Source of the DNA: Sciurus carolinensis
Lineage: Eukaryota > Chordata > Mammalia > Rodentia > Sciuridae
Assembly: GCF_902686445.1 (NCBI RefSeq)
Contig: NC_062216.1
Location: forward strand, 14,157,084 to 14,221,083
Length of the DNA: 64,000 nucleotides
Direction of reading: 5' to 3'
Made by a program: the position numbers and the translations under genes. Position 1 is the first letter of the stretch, and each line of letters starts with the position of its first letter. Below are positions 47,746 through 60,438 of this stretch, piece after piece. The notes under the pieces were generated by a model, which searched no databases, was not told where the DNA came from, and was given only the letters and a program-made list of their open reading frames with translations.

Positions 47746-50229
47746 AGATGGTTTTAGAACCATTACTTGGTTCCCATGGGGTGGTGGCTCTAAGGACACA
47801 GGGTGTATGGTGGATGATCTGGCCTGACCCAGGGCTTGCCTGGCCTTCAGCCTCAGCACTCCACCAGGGCCAGAGGGGCTGCGGGGCCAGCAGGGCTGGT
47901 GCCTGGAACAGGTGGTGCCCTGGCTTCCTGCTGACAGCAGGCCTTGCCTGTTCTCCAAAGAAGCAACCTGTTACCTGCCCAAGTGCTTCCAGGTTGGAAA
48001 ATGTAACCGAGAACATTCCATCTTCCACCACATTTGCACAGCTCTTGATTTATAGGAGGAAGCCCAGACCGACTGCTGGCTTTTTCCTCTGGTGGCGTCA
48101 GCATGACCTCAGCCCTCCTGTCACCCTGCCGCACCCCTGGCCCCCACTGCTCTCCATCCTGTAGAGCCTAGCGGCAGGAATCGCTGAAATGCCTTTCCTG
48201 TCTCCCTTTATTCTGTCTGACTCAGTCGGAAGTCAGTCTCCCGGCTAGAGAATGTTGCCCACAGCTTCTTGAACTATGGATTCCGGATTTGATCATCCAG
48301 AGGGGGTAATTACAGCATAGGAGATGTTTCTAACACCACTTGCCTCGTACTGTTTATAGACAGTCTGCTCTTTACTAAGCCATCTGGACCTGTGCTGAGG
48401 ATCAGGAAGCATCTCATTCAGCTCTTTAACTATTTATTGGTGTCAGATCTTAGGGGAAGTGGAGGTGACATGTTGAATAGCTCTGGTGACAAGAGAAATG
48501 CCTGGATAAAGTGTGATGTCCCCATGTCTATCTGTAAGTACTACAAGCAGTGCTTATATTATCAAGAGAGACCAGGACTGCCTAGCTGTTTATTTTGCAT
48601 GCAAGAAAGAATAAAGGAAGTCTTTATTGAAGTTTCTAGTTTGGGTGCCCAACATTTCTAATTAAGCTAAATTCCTATGTTAGATTTTAAAATATATGTC
48701 AATGGCCTATTTGAAAATGTTTGAGGACCCCCTGCATGACTGGCACCAAGAGCTGTGGGTAATATAAAAACGAACGAGAAGTTTTGCCCTTTAGGAGATT
48801 AACAGTCCAACTGAGTGGCAAAGACATGTGGAAAGATAAATACTGGTACAGGTATTCATGGAGAAGGTGGTGCCCTCTCCTCCCCACCAGCCTAGGAACC
48901 TCATGGCAGCAAGGAAGGCACCTATCCCGTGGGTACCAAGGCTTCATATAATCCCTGGGACGTAGCAGCACTTGACAAATATTTATGAATGATTAACTTG
49001 AGAGTGAATCCTGAGGGTGGGTAGGATTCTGATAGGTAGAGAGAAGGGAAGAGGGAATCACAGGGGACCGCTTGAGTCAGTGGTGTTGGGAAGCCCCAGA
49101 CAGGTCTGAGCAAGACGTGCGTATGCCATAGTCAGAGGGAACGAGTCTCTGGGCTGGATGGGAGATGAACAGAGCCCAGCAGACAGCCTGGGGCTGAAGT
49201 GAGATGACGGGATTAGAAAGCTCTTCTGGTACTTCCAGGGTTCTCCTCGCAGGATGAAAACCTGGTGGAGACAGAAGAGGCCTTGCTGAGGCCCACGGAG
49301 GTCAAGAAGAGGGTGGCAAAGGACTCGAGGCTTGTGGTCTGCGTACTGGCTGGGCAGCTTCACTCTGCTCCACGAGAGCAGGAAGAACGGAGGGCGGGTT
49401 AGGTGGGTTTGGTTTAAGTGCTAAGGACGGGGGCAGGCTGGCCGTGGGGGAGATGGGTCCGAGTCTGCAGGCCATTTTTAAAAACAGGCGAAGAAAGTCG
49501 CCGGTTATAAAAGCAAGATGCAGGAATGTGTCAGCATTAGAGGGTGACAGCATGCTACATGAACACAGGGCATGGGGAACCAGCTGTCGTAGGTTCTAGT
49601 TGGATGTTGATTGGCAAAATGCTGTGTCTCCTTGCCCCAGCACCCCCCACCCCAGGATGACTTCTCAGAGGGAGGGCCTGTGCCAATTGAAATTGTGTGT
49701 TCTAGAACAGAGGAAAGGAGACAGATCACTGGATAGAGATCAGGCCCTCCCAGGAGGCCACTTACCCAGTGCAGAGCTTTTAGACCAACTGTCGAGGAGG
49801 TTCTTTAGGCTCATTTGCCCCATTGCTTTGTTCCTCCTCCTGGTTCCCTGATGCAATCTTCAGCTAGACTTTCAAAATGCGTGATTCTTTCTCACTGGCG
49901 ACAGCCCCACTCTGTTCCATTTTGGAATTTGAAGTCACGGACAGATGCTGCGGATGTTACATGGCATTCGGACCTAAGCCAAGTGTCCCAGCCCCCGGGC
50001 TCCTTCCGCAGCCCTTCTTTCCACCAACCCACTGGCTGAATCATGGCTTCACTGTACCTTGGTTTTCCCTTCTGGAATCAGGTGCTTTTAAATCCTGGGG
50101 CCTCCCCAGGTAACAGGATGTGATGAGTCCTGGGTGGGACAAGTCCTTTGGAGGGAACCCTTTTGGAGGCCTGGGTCACTATTATCTCTGGCAAGAAGGG
50201 CAGCATTTAGGTTTTCAGGAGTGTGTGGT

Positions 50230-50378
50230 ATTTTTTTTTTTGTTTTGTTTTGTTTTGTTTGTTTGTTTGTTGTTTGCTTTTTTGAGACAGGGTCTTGCTA
50301 AGTTACCCAGGCTAATCTCAAACTCATGATCTTCCTGCCTCAGCCTCCCAAGTAGCTGGGATTACAACTGTACCCAAT
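50230..50378 (-). mobile_element. B1/Alu-like SINE monomer, antisense
   Basis: A T-rich (GTTTT)n/(GTTT)n tail (about 50230-50283), then GAGACAGGGTCTTGCTAAGT, CTGCCTCAGCCTCCCAAG and TAGCTGGGATTACAACTGT. It lacks the ID half. Confidence 0.9.
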
Positions 50379-50914
50379 TTTGTCATTTGAATTTTTAAAT
50401 GAGCCAGGTGCTTGACCAGCTTCTAGGCTATTGGACTTAATTTTAAACTCGCAAGTCTAGAGAGCCCTTTGTTAAAAAAGACAAATGTGCGTCTATTTTC
50501 AAACCTTCTCTTTCAGGGCTGAACTTCTGGGAAAAAGAAAATCTAGCACTTGTGGTTTGGGAAGGGATTCCACAGCAGTGAAGTAGGGGACCGTGCGTGC
50601 CTGCACGTGGTGTCCAACCCGAGCTCTCCCGGGAGCTCGCACGAGTGCCGGCGCAGTCTGCTAAGGTCTGCCTGCCGCTCCCTCTGGCCTGAATCAAGAG
50701 CAGCTGGGACCGATTTCTCCCTTCGCAGACACGGTTCACCCTGACACAGCGCCTCGGGGTGTGGTCCTGGGTTTCCAGCGTGCACAGCAGCAGATAGTGA
50801 GCCCCAGGCCCTGTCCCTGTGTGTCCTCTGTAATTCTAGGTAATAGACAAGACATGGACATGAGGGCGAGGCTGCTCGGAGCGTGGTGGTCACTATGGGC
50901 TGGAATACAGGCTT

Positions 50915-51000
50915 GGAGTCAGGACAGGTGTTTTCCTGCTTTACTGCTTATTGGCTGTGTGAACTTGGACAAGTTGCAAAACCTCGCCAAGTCTTTTCAT
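50915..51000 (+). repeat. MIR-like SINE fragment
   Basis: GCTTATTGGCTGTGTGAACT followed by TGGACAAGTTGCAAAACCTC. Confidence 0.75.
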
Positions 51001-51472
51001 GTTTTCACTGATAGGTGGCTTTACCCTGAATCAAGAACTTCAATTAATAGGAGCCTCGTGTACAATTGGTTGGTATTTGATTAGTGATGGCCATCGTGGT
51101 CACTCTTCAAAGAAGAGGCAGGGCCCTGTGGAATGTAGGGAAGAAGCCTGGCAAGGTACCTGGAGGACAGAGTCTATCTTTTTGTCAAGTATCTGAATGA
51201 ATGAGATGCATATGAACCTTGCAGAAGGGAGAGATTTGGTTCCAGGGAGTGAGGGCAAGATGCGCCATTTCAGAGGAAGGACTCCTGTCCTGACTGCTTT
51301 CCTAAGGCACTGCAGGGACAGGTCCCTTTCCATCTGTCCCCCACCCACAGACACACTCCACACATAGAGGGTGACACAGACATACCCACGGCTTTTCAAG
51401 TGCATATGATCATGCACAGGGACACAAACAGATACTTGCCCCAGAGACACACATACAGATTCAGACACACGT

Positions 51473-51473
<1 letters not shown>

Positions 51474-51503
<30 letters not shown>
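51474..51503 (+). repeat. (CA)n microsatellite
   Basis: Fifteen CA units flanked by CACGTGA on the left and CACGTGC on the right. Confidence 0.97.
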
Positions 51504-51507
<4 letters not shown>

Positions 51508-53361
51508 AGTGAGTTGGAGGAAGAAAGTGGACGGTGGCAGCTGGGCCTCGCTGCCAGCATCCTAGAGACCACAGGTCCGCGGGGGGACCCTGCACTGAAG
51601 CCGGAGTGGGGCCAGGCTCCTGTGGCAGGTGGGATGGTGCCTGCTGGCCTCAGGCCCTGTGGCCAGCATGGCCCTTCCCAGGGACCTGCTGAGCGCTGCT
51701 GGCTGGGCCTCCTCCTCCTATAGCACCAGTGCTGAGGGTCACGTCTGCTGTCAGCCAGCCTGCACGGCTGCCCCACAGCCAAGGAGAGGATCTGTGAATG
51801 GAATGAGGTCAGCCTGGAACTTTCCTTCTGGGCATGACACATTCCACACTGGAATGCCAGCCAGCCTCGCAAGGTGGGGAGAGGCAGGAGGGGCTGGCCG
51901 CAGGCTGGGGTTAGACCTCAGGCCCCCTCTTGGCTCATCCCTGTCCATGTGTCTTGGTGGCATGGGTCCTGTGGCCTGAATGAGGGCTGTAAAGGATCCA
52001 GGATCCAGGCTGGGAAACACAATCCTGCCACCGGCGGCTTTCCTTCCGCTCTGCGTGGAAGGGAATCGGGGCCAAATGCCATCACTCTGGGCCACATACT
52101 TTCCACCACCTTGCAGGACTTGCGGAGCAGGGCCTGGCTTAGGACCCTGAAGCCGGCGGGAGGAGCTGTGAATCCCTGGGCACCCAAATAATGCTTCTGT
52201 TCAACCTTGTGGTTCATTTGCATCCTGGCTGGACAGGCTCGGGGCGCTCAGGTCACTGGGTTCCAGCTTCCCAGCCTCACCCTGACCAGCTCCACATCTC
52301 CCTCCCTGGCCCAGCGAGGGTGCATCTTACCCTGCACCTCAGGGTGCTCCAGGGGAGGAAATTGGAATCAACCAGTTGGTTTCCTTGTCTGAAAATGGGA
52401 ATTAGGAGAGCTGTAAACCACGCTGTCACACAGCCGAGGGTTGAATAAGAGATCGCACATAAAGTGCTCAGCAGAGGACTCAGCCACTTGACAGACGAGA
52501 CTACTAGACACTGCATTTCGTGGTGTCTGGGGATCGATTTGGAGCTGAGGACATGGCGGGGCTGGAGGCATAGGTGGAACCAGTCGTGAAGGGCCATGAG
52601 CATCTCACGAAGTCATTTGTGCATTGCATAGATAAAGAGGAGCCAGTCAAAGGACAAGTTAGATCAGTGTTTTGGAAAGAGCTCTCTGGTGGTGGGCAGA
52701 TGGGGGAGACTGTTGCAAGAGCTGGCCATGACCCCACTAGTGCAGGAACAGGGGCAGAAAGAGGGGGGCTGGAAGTGAGAGGTTCAGGATGGAGCTTCCT
52801 TAGGATTTGGGGACTGAGGCAGCATGCCCCAAAGAAGCATAGAAAGCATCAGTGTGACTCTAAGCAACCCCCTTCTACCATTCCTCTCATCCGGCCTGGC
52901 CTCTGGCGGTCCCTCCTTCTGCATGGTAGGCATGGCACAGAGGGTATTCAAGCTCAGTGTCAGCAAGGAGAACCCACGTGGCAGGGAGAAGGGGGCTTCC
53001 TTCGACCCTCCCCTCCAGCCCCCTTCATTTCCTGAAGGGCCCTGTCCATGGGTCCTCCCCAACCCTGACCCCAGTCTCCACCTGGCACTGCCCAGAGGGT
53101 GAGTTGGGTAGGTATGAGAAGGGAACATCCCAAGGCACCTAGAGCATGCAGACTCTCACCTTGCCTCCACCAAGTACCTGTCCTCCACCCTATCTACCTT
53201 CCTGGCCCCTTGCACACACTGGGCACCCCACCTCATTTCCCTCGGAGCCCTGCCCCTGCTCAGGGCCTTGGAGAGGGGAGTGTGGGAATGCCATCCCTGG
53301 CGTGTGAGGCAGGAGCCCTGGGGCTCAATTCCTAGAACGCCAGTTACCAAGATGATTGGGA

Positions 53362-53410
53362 GACACGCGCACACGTGTGCACACACGCTCACAGATGTGT
53401 GCACACATGC
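53362..53410. repeat. Alternating purine-pyrimidine tract
   Basis: CA/TG/CG alternation including ACACGCGCACACGTGTGCAC, with the palindrome GCACACGTGTGC at 53369-53380. Z-DNA-prone, about 380 bases before exon 4. Confidence 0.9.
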
Positions 53411-53786
53411 TTTGGAGTAAAATGTAAAATCCAAATTATTTTACAAGAAAATTCAAAGAATGCTTTCTCGTGCTGTGAATTTTGAGGCCTATGCAGGGGG
53501 AAGCTGCTGCCCACAGCTCTCTGGGTTCTTTGGTAGACTGTTGGGGAGCTCCTGGGTCCCTCATGTCTTCTCTGATTGCCCCAGGTCACCCTTGCTCCCT
53601 GCTCAGTCCCTGCAGCCACAATCTCCCCCTGCCACACACACACATAGCACCTTGTAACTGTTTTGGGTTGGGTGGTCATCAGGGGCACCATAGCCCCCTG
53701 TGATCTCTGAGGGAGTTCTTGCTGCCTGGCACCCCTTCCCAGACAGGCCAGGGATGTAACCCCTGTCCATGCTTCCCTCTCCCCAG

Positions 53787-53998
53787 AACCTGAACATCCA
53801 GGTGGAGGACATCCGGATCCGCCCCATCCTCTCAGCCTTCCGCCATCGCACGCCCGTGACCGAGGGCTACGTGGAGGTGAAGGAGGGCAAGGCCTGGAGA
53901 CAGATCTGTGACAAGCACTGGACGGCCAAGAATTCCCATGTGGTGTGCGGCATGTTCGGCTTCCCCGGAGAAAAGACATACAATGCCAAGGCGTACAA
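53787..53998 (+). CDS. LOXL2: LOXL2 exon 4: first two thirds of SRCR2
   Basis: The exon encodes residues 181-250 and two bases of codon 251 (NLNIQVEDIRIR to NAKAYK). It opens SRCR domain 2, with the family features GYVEVKEGKAW, QICDKHWTAKNS and VVCGMFGFPGE, and holds Cys221 and Cys234. The acceptor is CTCTCCCCAG ending at 53786 and the donor is a strong GTAAGG at 53999. The frame is open throughout, and the sequence is clearly under protein-level constraint compared with flanking intron. Differences from human as recalled are conservative (for example K to R at several surface positions). Confidence 0.97.
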
Positions 53999-54592
53999 GT
54001 AAGGGGCTGTGCCAGGTGGGGTCTTCCTGGGCACTCGCCCTCCCTGCTTTGTCCACGAGTCGGTACTGGTGACTGGCTGTCCACAGCCCGTTACAGCCAG
54101 GCAGGCTGGCTGGTGTCCCTCCAGCAATCCTGCACGGAGCCTACCTGTGAGGAGCGCGCAGGCCTGGGAGTTGGGCCTGCGCCTCGGCTAGTACAGAGCG
54201 CCGAAGGGTTAGAGCAGTCAAGGGCAAGCTGCTCCCCGCCCAGAAGTCCCTCCTCTCGGTGCCGATGGCAGCTCACAGACCACAGGGCCTGAATAAGGGC
54301 AAGATACAGGCTGGGCAGAGCAAAGACAGCTCCGACTTCAGAAGAAAAGTTGGCTTTCCCTCAGCAATGATCCCTCTGAGAAATCTGGAACAATTTCGTA
54401 GGTAATTGAGAAACTGTTCATCTCAGTTCTCTTCAACCAGTCCCAATTAAACCTGGCAAGGCTGTTACGATTCCCGAGGCTAATTTCACCCAGGGGGAAA
54501 GAGGTAGATCGTGATAGGACTTAGAGTGGTTTGACCTGAAGGGTGTCCAGGGAAAGGATTTTGATGCTGTGACAAGTTGTGGATAGGGTATG

Positions 54593-54925
54593 CAGCTGTC
54601 CCTCAGCGTCCTTGGGGGACTGGTTCCAGCATCCCTCCCCCACACCAAAATCCATGGACACTCAAGTCCCTTATGTAAAATGAAGTCCTTTGTGCATATA
54701 ACATACACACATTTTCCTGTGTACTTTGAATCATCCCCAATGCCTAATACAATATACATTTTGTTTAAAGAGTTGTCATATGTATCATTTAGGGAATAAT
54801 GACAAGAAAAATAGTCTGTACATCTTTGGTGCAGACATTTGTTTCAAAGTATTTTCCGTTCAGGATTGGTTGACTCTGCAGGTGCAGAACCTGAGGATAC
54901 AGAGAGCCGACGGAATTTGGACGTG
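54593..54925 (-). mobile_element. Tigger-like DNA transposon fossil, minus strand
   Basis: GTCCCTCAGCGTCCTTGGGG, CCTAATACAATATACATTTT and GATTGGTTGACTCTGCAGGT mirror, on the opposite strand, the element at 12308-12645. Confidence 0.75.
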
Positions 54926-54934
54926 AGGTTTTCC

Positions 54935-55090
54935 TGTCCCCAAGTGCTTACTGCGTGCCAGGAACTGTTATTTGTCATTTAATCTTAGCAATGCCACCAA
55001 GAAGTGGAGGTCTAGTTTCGAACTGAGGAAACTGGAGAAAAGTAGTAGACCAGTAAGTGGCCGATCCAGGCCTCAGAGCCAGGTCTACTC
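54935..55090 (+). repeat. L2/MIR-like fragment
   Basis: AAGTGCTTACTGCGTGCCAG, then ACTGAGGAAACTGGAGAAAA and GGCCGATCCAGGCCTCAG. Confidence 0.65.
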
Positions 55091-58000
55091 TCCTGGAGAG
55101 TGCCTGCTTACGCTGCCTCTTCCTGACTTTGGATTCAGGTCTCACCTCCACCTCCATTTTCCTGGGGTGCAGGGTAGGCTGTATCCCTCTGGGTACCTGG
55201 CCCTGTCCTGCCTGGTCATGGCCTAGACACAGCTAAAGAGGGCTATGCTTTGCTCCTAACCCCCAGCCCGCCATGTACAGGAGTGAGTGTAGACAGCACC
55301 CTGGGATGACACCATGGTGAATGCCAACTTGCAAGTTCCTAGAAAGGGCTCAGATCTTGTTGGCACCAGGGGGTCCCTATCATGTGAATGTCTGGGGGAC
55401 TCCCACCAACTGGCTTGTTCTCCCTGGTGATACCCTCTGGTCTCAGCTTTTGCTACCAATGGGAGACAAGAAAGCCTGGCCACAGGTCCGAGGCTGGGCA
55501 GCACTGGCTTGTTCAGATGGCATTTGAAAGCTGTCTCCATCTGTGGCTACTGAAGTCCCTCTCTTGATTTCGAGGAGTCCGTCTCAGGCCAGTTTGAGCA
55601 CCTCCATGCGTTTGAACTCTGCTCTGGCTCTTGCCATACCCATAACTGTAGGCGTCTCTTTTTAAATGGGAGGAGGGAAAGGTCTTGAAAGCCAGGAGTT
55701 GTCCCAGGTGGCTAGGGTTAGGGTCCCAGCCAGGCAGTGGCAGGAGGGCACAGAACCTTCTGAACTTGCCTCTATAAGCTTCTCTGTTGTCTTTTGTGTT
55801 AGTCTCTGGGACTCAGTTGGCAAGTGAGCCTGTATGTGCCCTGGGATGCAGGGAGGAGTTTCTGAATCTTGGTGGTACTTCTGGGACTGAGCTGGCAGGG
55901 GCTGGAGGGAGCTAATGGCAAAGAGCCAGAGGTGCAGCAAGTCCTCAGTGATCATGGGCCCGTGTCTGCAGTCTGCAGAGGAGGTAGAGACCTGAGGGTA
56001 GTGGGCCTAGGTCACACCACCTGCTCCTGAGAAGCCTGCAGGATTGCCCAGGACTGCCCCACAGACGGCTGTCCCACCAAGGTCTACACCACAGCTGTGG
56101 CAGATCTGGGCCTCTCTGGTGGCCAGGCCAACTCTGCAGGGCTGGGGCACTACTGGCCTGGGAACAAGGATATCCTTGGACTCCACTCAGAGGTTGAGGC
56201 CCCCAGAAGCCTGGAAGCCAAGACTGGGGGCCTTCCTGGTCCCTGAATCAGTGACTTCCAGTAGCATCTTTCCCCATCTCCCATCCACTCTTCCCACTGC
56301 CTGTGACTGTCATGCTCACACACACCTTTGACCTCCCATGCAGCCCTTGGCTCCAGGAAAGAAGCTGTTTTCAAAGTAGTTCTCAGTCTATTCTCCCAGC
56401 ATTCGCCAAAGCCCCTTCTGGATTTTATAGTTTGGAAATTCACCTGTTTAGCCCCAAAGCCTCTCCATCGTGGGTTCTCCCCACTGTCTTACTGGGACTA
56501 GCTCTCTCTCAGGTCCGAGTTACCTCATGGCCTCAGAGCTTCTGCTCTCCTGTTACCCGCATGCATCCCATAGGCCTCTGCACCCATAGCCTCTCCACAG
56601 GTAGAGTCAGCTCTCCTGACCAAAGACTGCTCTCTGCCCTGCCCTGGCTGCTGTGGTGGGCTGGGGAGCCGTGCATACATTTCAGGGCCCTATTCCTGGG
56701 GCCAGTAGCATTGTGGAGTCATTGTCTGGATTTTTTAAAGCAGGATTTGGATGTAGGTATTGATTTGAGATGAACTCACTGAGTAAGATTCTGCATTGAA
56801 GGTCATGGCTCAGGAGTTAGAAAGGGCTCTAATAGTTCGACTGCTTAGCTGAAACTTCCAAGCCCCCTGTGAGTTGGAAGGGCTGGGCCTGCCCTGGTCT
56901 GCTGTGGAGGAAGGATGCAGAGGCTGAGGGGGCTCGGACTGTGAGAGTGGGTTCAGCATTGAAGACCTGCCCAGGTGGGAGGGTCTGGAGTGCACACCCT
57001 CCACCATGCTGTGAGGAGTGTTTGTGAGGGACCCGGCCTGCTTGACGGGCTCTGCAGCGTCTCTTCTTTGTGGGCCAGACTCCAGTGGGAACAGCAGCCA
57101 CCCAACTGGGAAACCTAATGTAACGGCAGTAGCTCAGAGTGGCAGGGAAATGGTGCCCGCCAACCTCCAAAGACAGGGAGTGTGTTTCCTGAAGGGACAG
57201 CAGAGTCGAAGCAGCTATCCGAACAGTGTGACTCCTGCAGATCTCTGCTCTGGCTCGTGCTGTTGGTGCTCCTCCCGGGGATCTGGGAAGCCTCCTGACT
57301 TCTCCCTCCACCTGCATACGCAGACAAGGTCAAGTGAAGAAGTCTAACCTGAAACATAACAACAGAGTCACAGCTCTTAAGTCAATTCCCAGACTTGAGC
57401 CCCACTTTACAGACCTAAAACTCCAGAACGAAAGGGAGGCCGGGTTTCCCTGAGGAGGGACCTCAGTACCCTGCCAAAACTTATACCTGTAGTTTCTTTC
57501 AGCCCTCTCCAAAGGGTCCCTTACCAGGATGACCTTGCACTGGGAAGAAGGAAGTGAGATCTTTCAGGGACTACTGTGCATTGATTCCAGCTGACAGTAA
57601 TTCCAGGAGATACAAAATGTCACCATGGCCCACCAATCAGAGGGGCTTATGGAGTTTCAACTCAAGTCTGTCTCACAGGGGATCCAGTGGATCTCCAGAC
57701 CTATGCTGTGGCGATTTCCCCAATGCTGGAAAGAACAACTGGAGTAGACATACTTAGCCGCTGGCAGGATCCCACACAATCTAGTTCCCCCTTGGCTGGG
57801 GAGCCCCTAGGACTTTGCTTGTTTAGTGGAATCGGTCCAGCTCAGTGTTCCCACTACCACCCAGCCACAGGTCTGGGGACCTCTTTCAAAAGTATCTTCC
57901 AGCTTGGCCAGTCATCCCTCAAATCTCCCCAGAGCCTCATCTCTGTATTGCTGGGGCCGGCAAGCCCGTCTGTGCAGAGTGAATCATGCTGGGGCAGAGG

Positions 58001-59029
58001 AGGAGGTGGTCCCCGGAGCTGAAGGCCTGTGGAGGTCACCGTGGGCTGTGCATTCCTGGGAGCTGATGTAAGATGGAATCAGGCTGCCGGGGAAGGCAGG
58101 AGCAGAGCTAGGGCAGCTCCATGTTTGCTGTGGGTGCCTCGCTCTCAATTAGAGCTCAGGACATCTGTTCCTGGAGAGGGTGGTGTTCACTGGTGGCTGG
58201 AAGCCAAAGGAACTTCTTGAGCCAAGGCTGCCCAGTGTGGTCTGACCAATCCTTGTGCAGCTCCTGTTCCCCTGAGTGTGTCCTCCCGGCGAGCCAATGT
58301 GGGGGAGTTCAGGGGGTCAAGCTGTGGGTTTCCCAGTGCTGGGGCCTTGCAGGAAGTGGGGGGGGGAGTGTTCTTGGGATGATTAATGGTCCTGCCATGG
58401 AGTTCTCCACTCCGATGTGACTGGTGAGCACGCATCCTGAATTTCCCAGGATTGTCTATATTTCAAAGATTTGTGTTCCTGGACCCACCGGTGAACTAGA
58501 ATTGTTACAAGCCTCCAGTCTGGGTTAAGGAGAGGATGATGGCACCTGTAGCTCTGTGCTCACATCTCATTCACCCCGTGACAGCACAGGACCAGCAGGG
58601 CCGGGACCACACTTCGGGCCCCCCCAGGGTCAGCCCGCCCAGAGAGGCTCCTCTGTTGGACAGCTAGCTGACAATGATGCCGTCTGACTTTCCGTAGCAT
58701 CTTACTACCTTCTTCCAAGGAGGCTGAAGCACACAGGCTCCAAAGAGCTGGATAGCACGAGAGGACAGGGTGCTTCTCACCCTCCTCTTTTCTAATCCCA
58801 CTATCCCTCAAGTCCCAGTTCCAAGCTGCTCTTCCATGAAGTCACCCTCATCTCTCCAGCCACAGGGATCCCTCCTTCTTTTATCTCATCTGGGCTTTTT
58901 CCCCTTTAGCCATACATTTTTTATTTATTTATTGCACAAACACTTCCTATGCTCCACATACTGTTTTAAGAGCTTTATAAATTTTAATTAATTGAACTGA
59001 AAAAATGCTGTGGTTTTACTGTCCCCTCT

Positions 59030-59603
59030 AGAATGCCTGTTGATATTGAATTGCCATTGGAACAGTTTTAAGAACGGGAGCCTTTAAGAGGTGACTTGTA
59101 GCTGGGCATGGTGTTACACACCTGTAATCCCAGCAAAGCAGGAGGCTGAGACAGGAGGATTGTAAGTTCAAAGCCAACCTCAGCAACTTAGTGAGACCTG
59201 ACTCAAAATAAAGAATGAAAAAGGTCTGGGGATGTGGCTCAGTGGCTAAGTGCCCCTGGGTTCAATCCCTGAATACCAAAAAAAAAAAAAAAAAAAAAAA
59301 AAATTGACTCATTTCTGAGGACTCTGTGCTTCTGAATGGATTAATGCCACTATACTATGGGACTGGGTTGGTTATCATGAGATTGGGTTTGTTTTAAAAG
59401 CAAGTGTGACCCAGTTTCCTCTCTCTCTCTTGTGTGTGCCTGCTTGTCCTACCATAGGGTGACACAAGGCCCTCCCTATGCAGGCACCGTGCTCCTAGAC
59501 TTCTCAGTCTCTAGAACCATGAGCCAAACAAACTACTGTTGTTTATAAATTATCCACTCTGTGATATTCTGTTATAGTAGCAGAAAATGGGCTAGTACAC
59601 ATA
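59030..59603 (+). mobile_element. MLT1/MST-like LTR, + strand, with nested SINE
   Basis: Left part (59030-59099) with TGGAACAGTTTTAAGAACGG; right part (59304-59603) with ATGAGCCAAACAAACTACTG and ending GGGCTAGTACAC. The SINE at 59101-59303 splits it. Confidence 0.75.
59101..59303 (+). mobile_element. B1-ID dimeric SINE with long poly(A)
   Basis: GCTGGGCATGGTGTTACACA (7SL half), GGGGATGTGGCTCAGTGGCT and GGGTTCAATCCC (ID half), then about 24 A. The long pure A tail suggests a recent insertion. Confidence 0.93.
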
Positions 59604-60438
59604 ACAGTCTTTGAAGTACATATTTACGCCACTTCTGCTTTGAACATGAGGAAACTGAGTCATAGTTACCTATTAACCTAGTTATTACTTATTGCTTGGT
59701 TACTATTTTGGAGAAAAAAATCACATTGTCTTACCTTAATCCATATTCTTCCAAAACAACAACAACAACAAACCCCAAAAAAAAGAAAAAGGAACAATTT
59801 GCATGTGTAGGAAATACAGGCTAAGACATTTCCTAGGACATGGTGTGGTGATGACCTCCACCTCATTGATTGCCTGGGTAAGGATTTGATAAGAGGAAGA
59901 TAGTTTTATTACCATTATTAAGAAAATTGTGCCTTTGATGCCACAGGTGGGGTCATTTTAAGACCGTTCTCACTGGATTTACACATTTAATCTTGCCCAT
60001 CGTTGGGAGAGAGTTTAGCTGTCAACTTGTACCGACAAAGAGAAATAAAGCTGGGGAATGACAATAGCTTGTGCTGAAATTGTCTGAAGAGTCACGGAGG
60101 ACAGTCACTGAGGGGGTGTCCTGGGGTCAGGGACCTCACCTCTCTAGAGACCTTTTTGCATTTGGTGAGGACAGGCTTTGGCATTATTATTTCAGTACCC
60201 AGAGTTAGTCCTTGCTTTCCTAGAATGGCGGCTGAGGATGGTAGGCCCTGTGCACCCTCTGGGTCCGGTCCCCGGAATGTCTAGCATAAACCTGCGCTCA
60301 GGGGGTGCTTGCAGAGTGCGTTGAACAGGACACAGGACCCCATCCTGGAGGCAGGCTGTGTTCTGGAAGCAGCGACCGCGTCCACCTTGTTCTGCTTCAG
60401 AACAGATCCGGGGTGAATGCCCTCTCTCCCCGCTGCAG

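Larger units (their letters stand above)
40198..53786 (+). other. LOXL2 intron 3 (13.6 kb)
   Basis: Bounded by a GC donor and a normal AG acceptor. It carries an antisense SINE fragment (about 40220-40320), L2-like pieces (near 42000-42090, 42480-42550, 47630-47745), a duplicated AP-1-bearing module (44921-45097, 45361-45550), two (CA)n tracts, a B1-like SINE (50230-50378), a MIR-like piece (50915-51000) and an alternating purine-pyrimidine tract near exon 4. The stretches 42.6-44.2, 45.6-47.6, 47.8-50.2 and 51.5-53.3 kb look unique, with no gene recognised. Confidence 0.8.
53999..60438 (+). other. LOXL2 intron 4
   Basis: Holds a minus-strand Tigger-like fossil (54593-54925), an L2/MIR-like piece (54935-55090) and an MLT1-like LTR with a nested SINE (about 59030-59603). 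The stretch 55.1-58.9 kb looks unique, with only short frames and no supported gene. An L2-like piece lies near 58930-58990. Confidence 0.8.
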
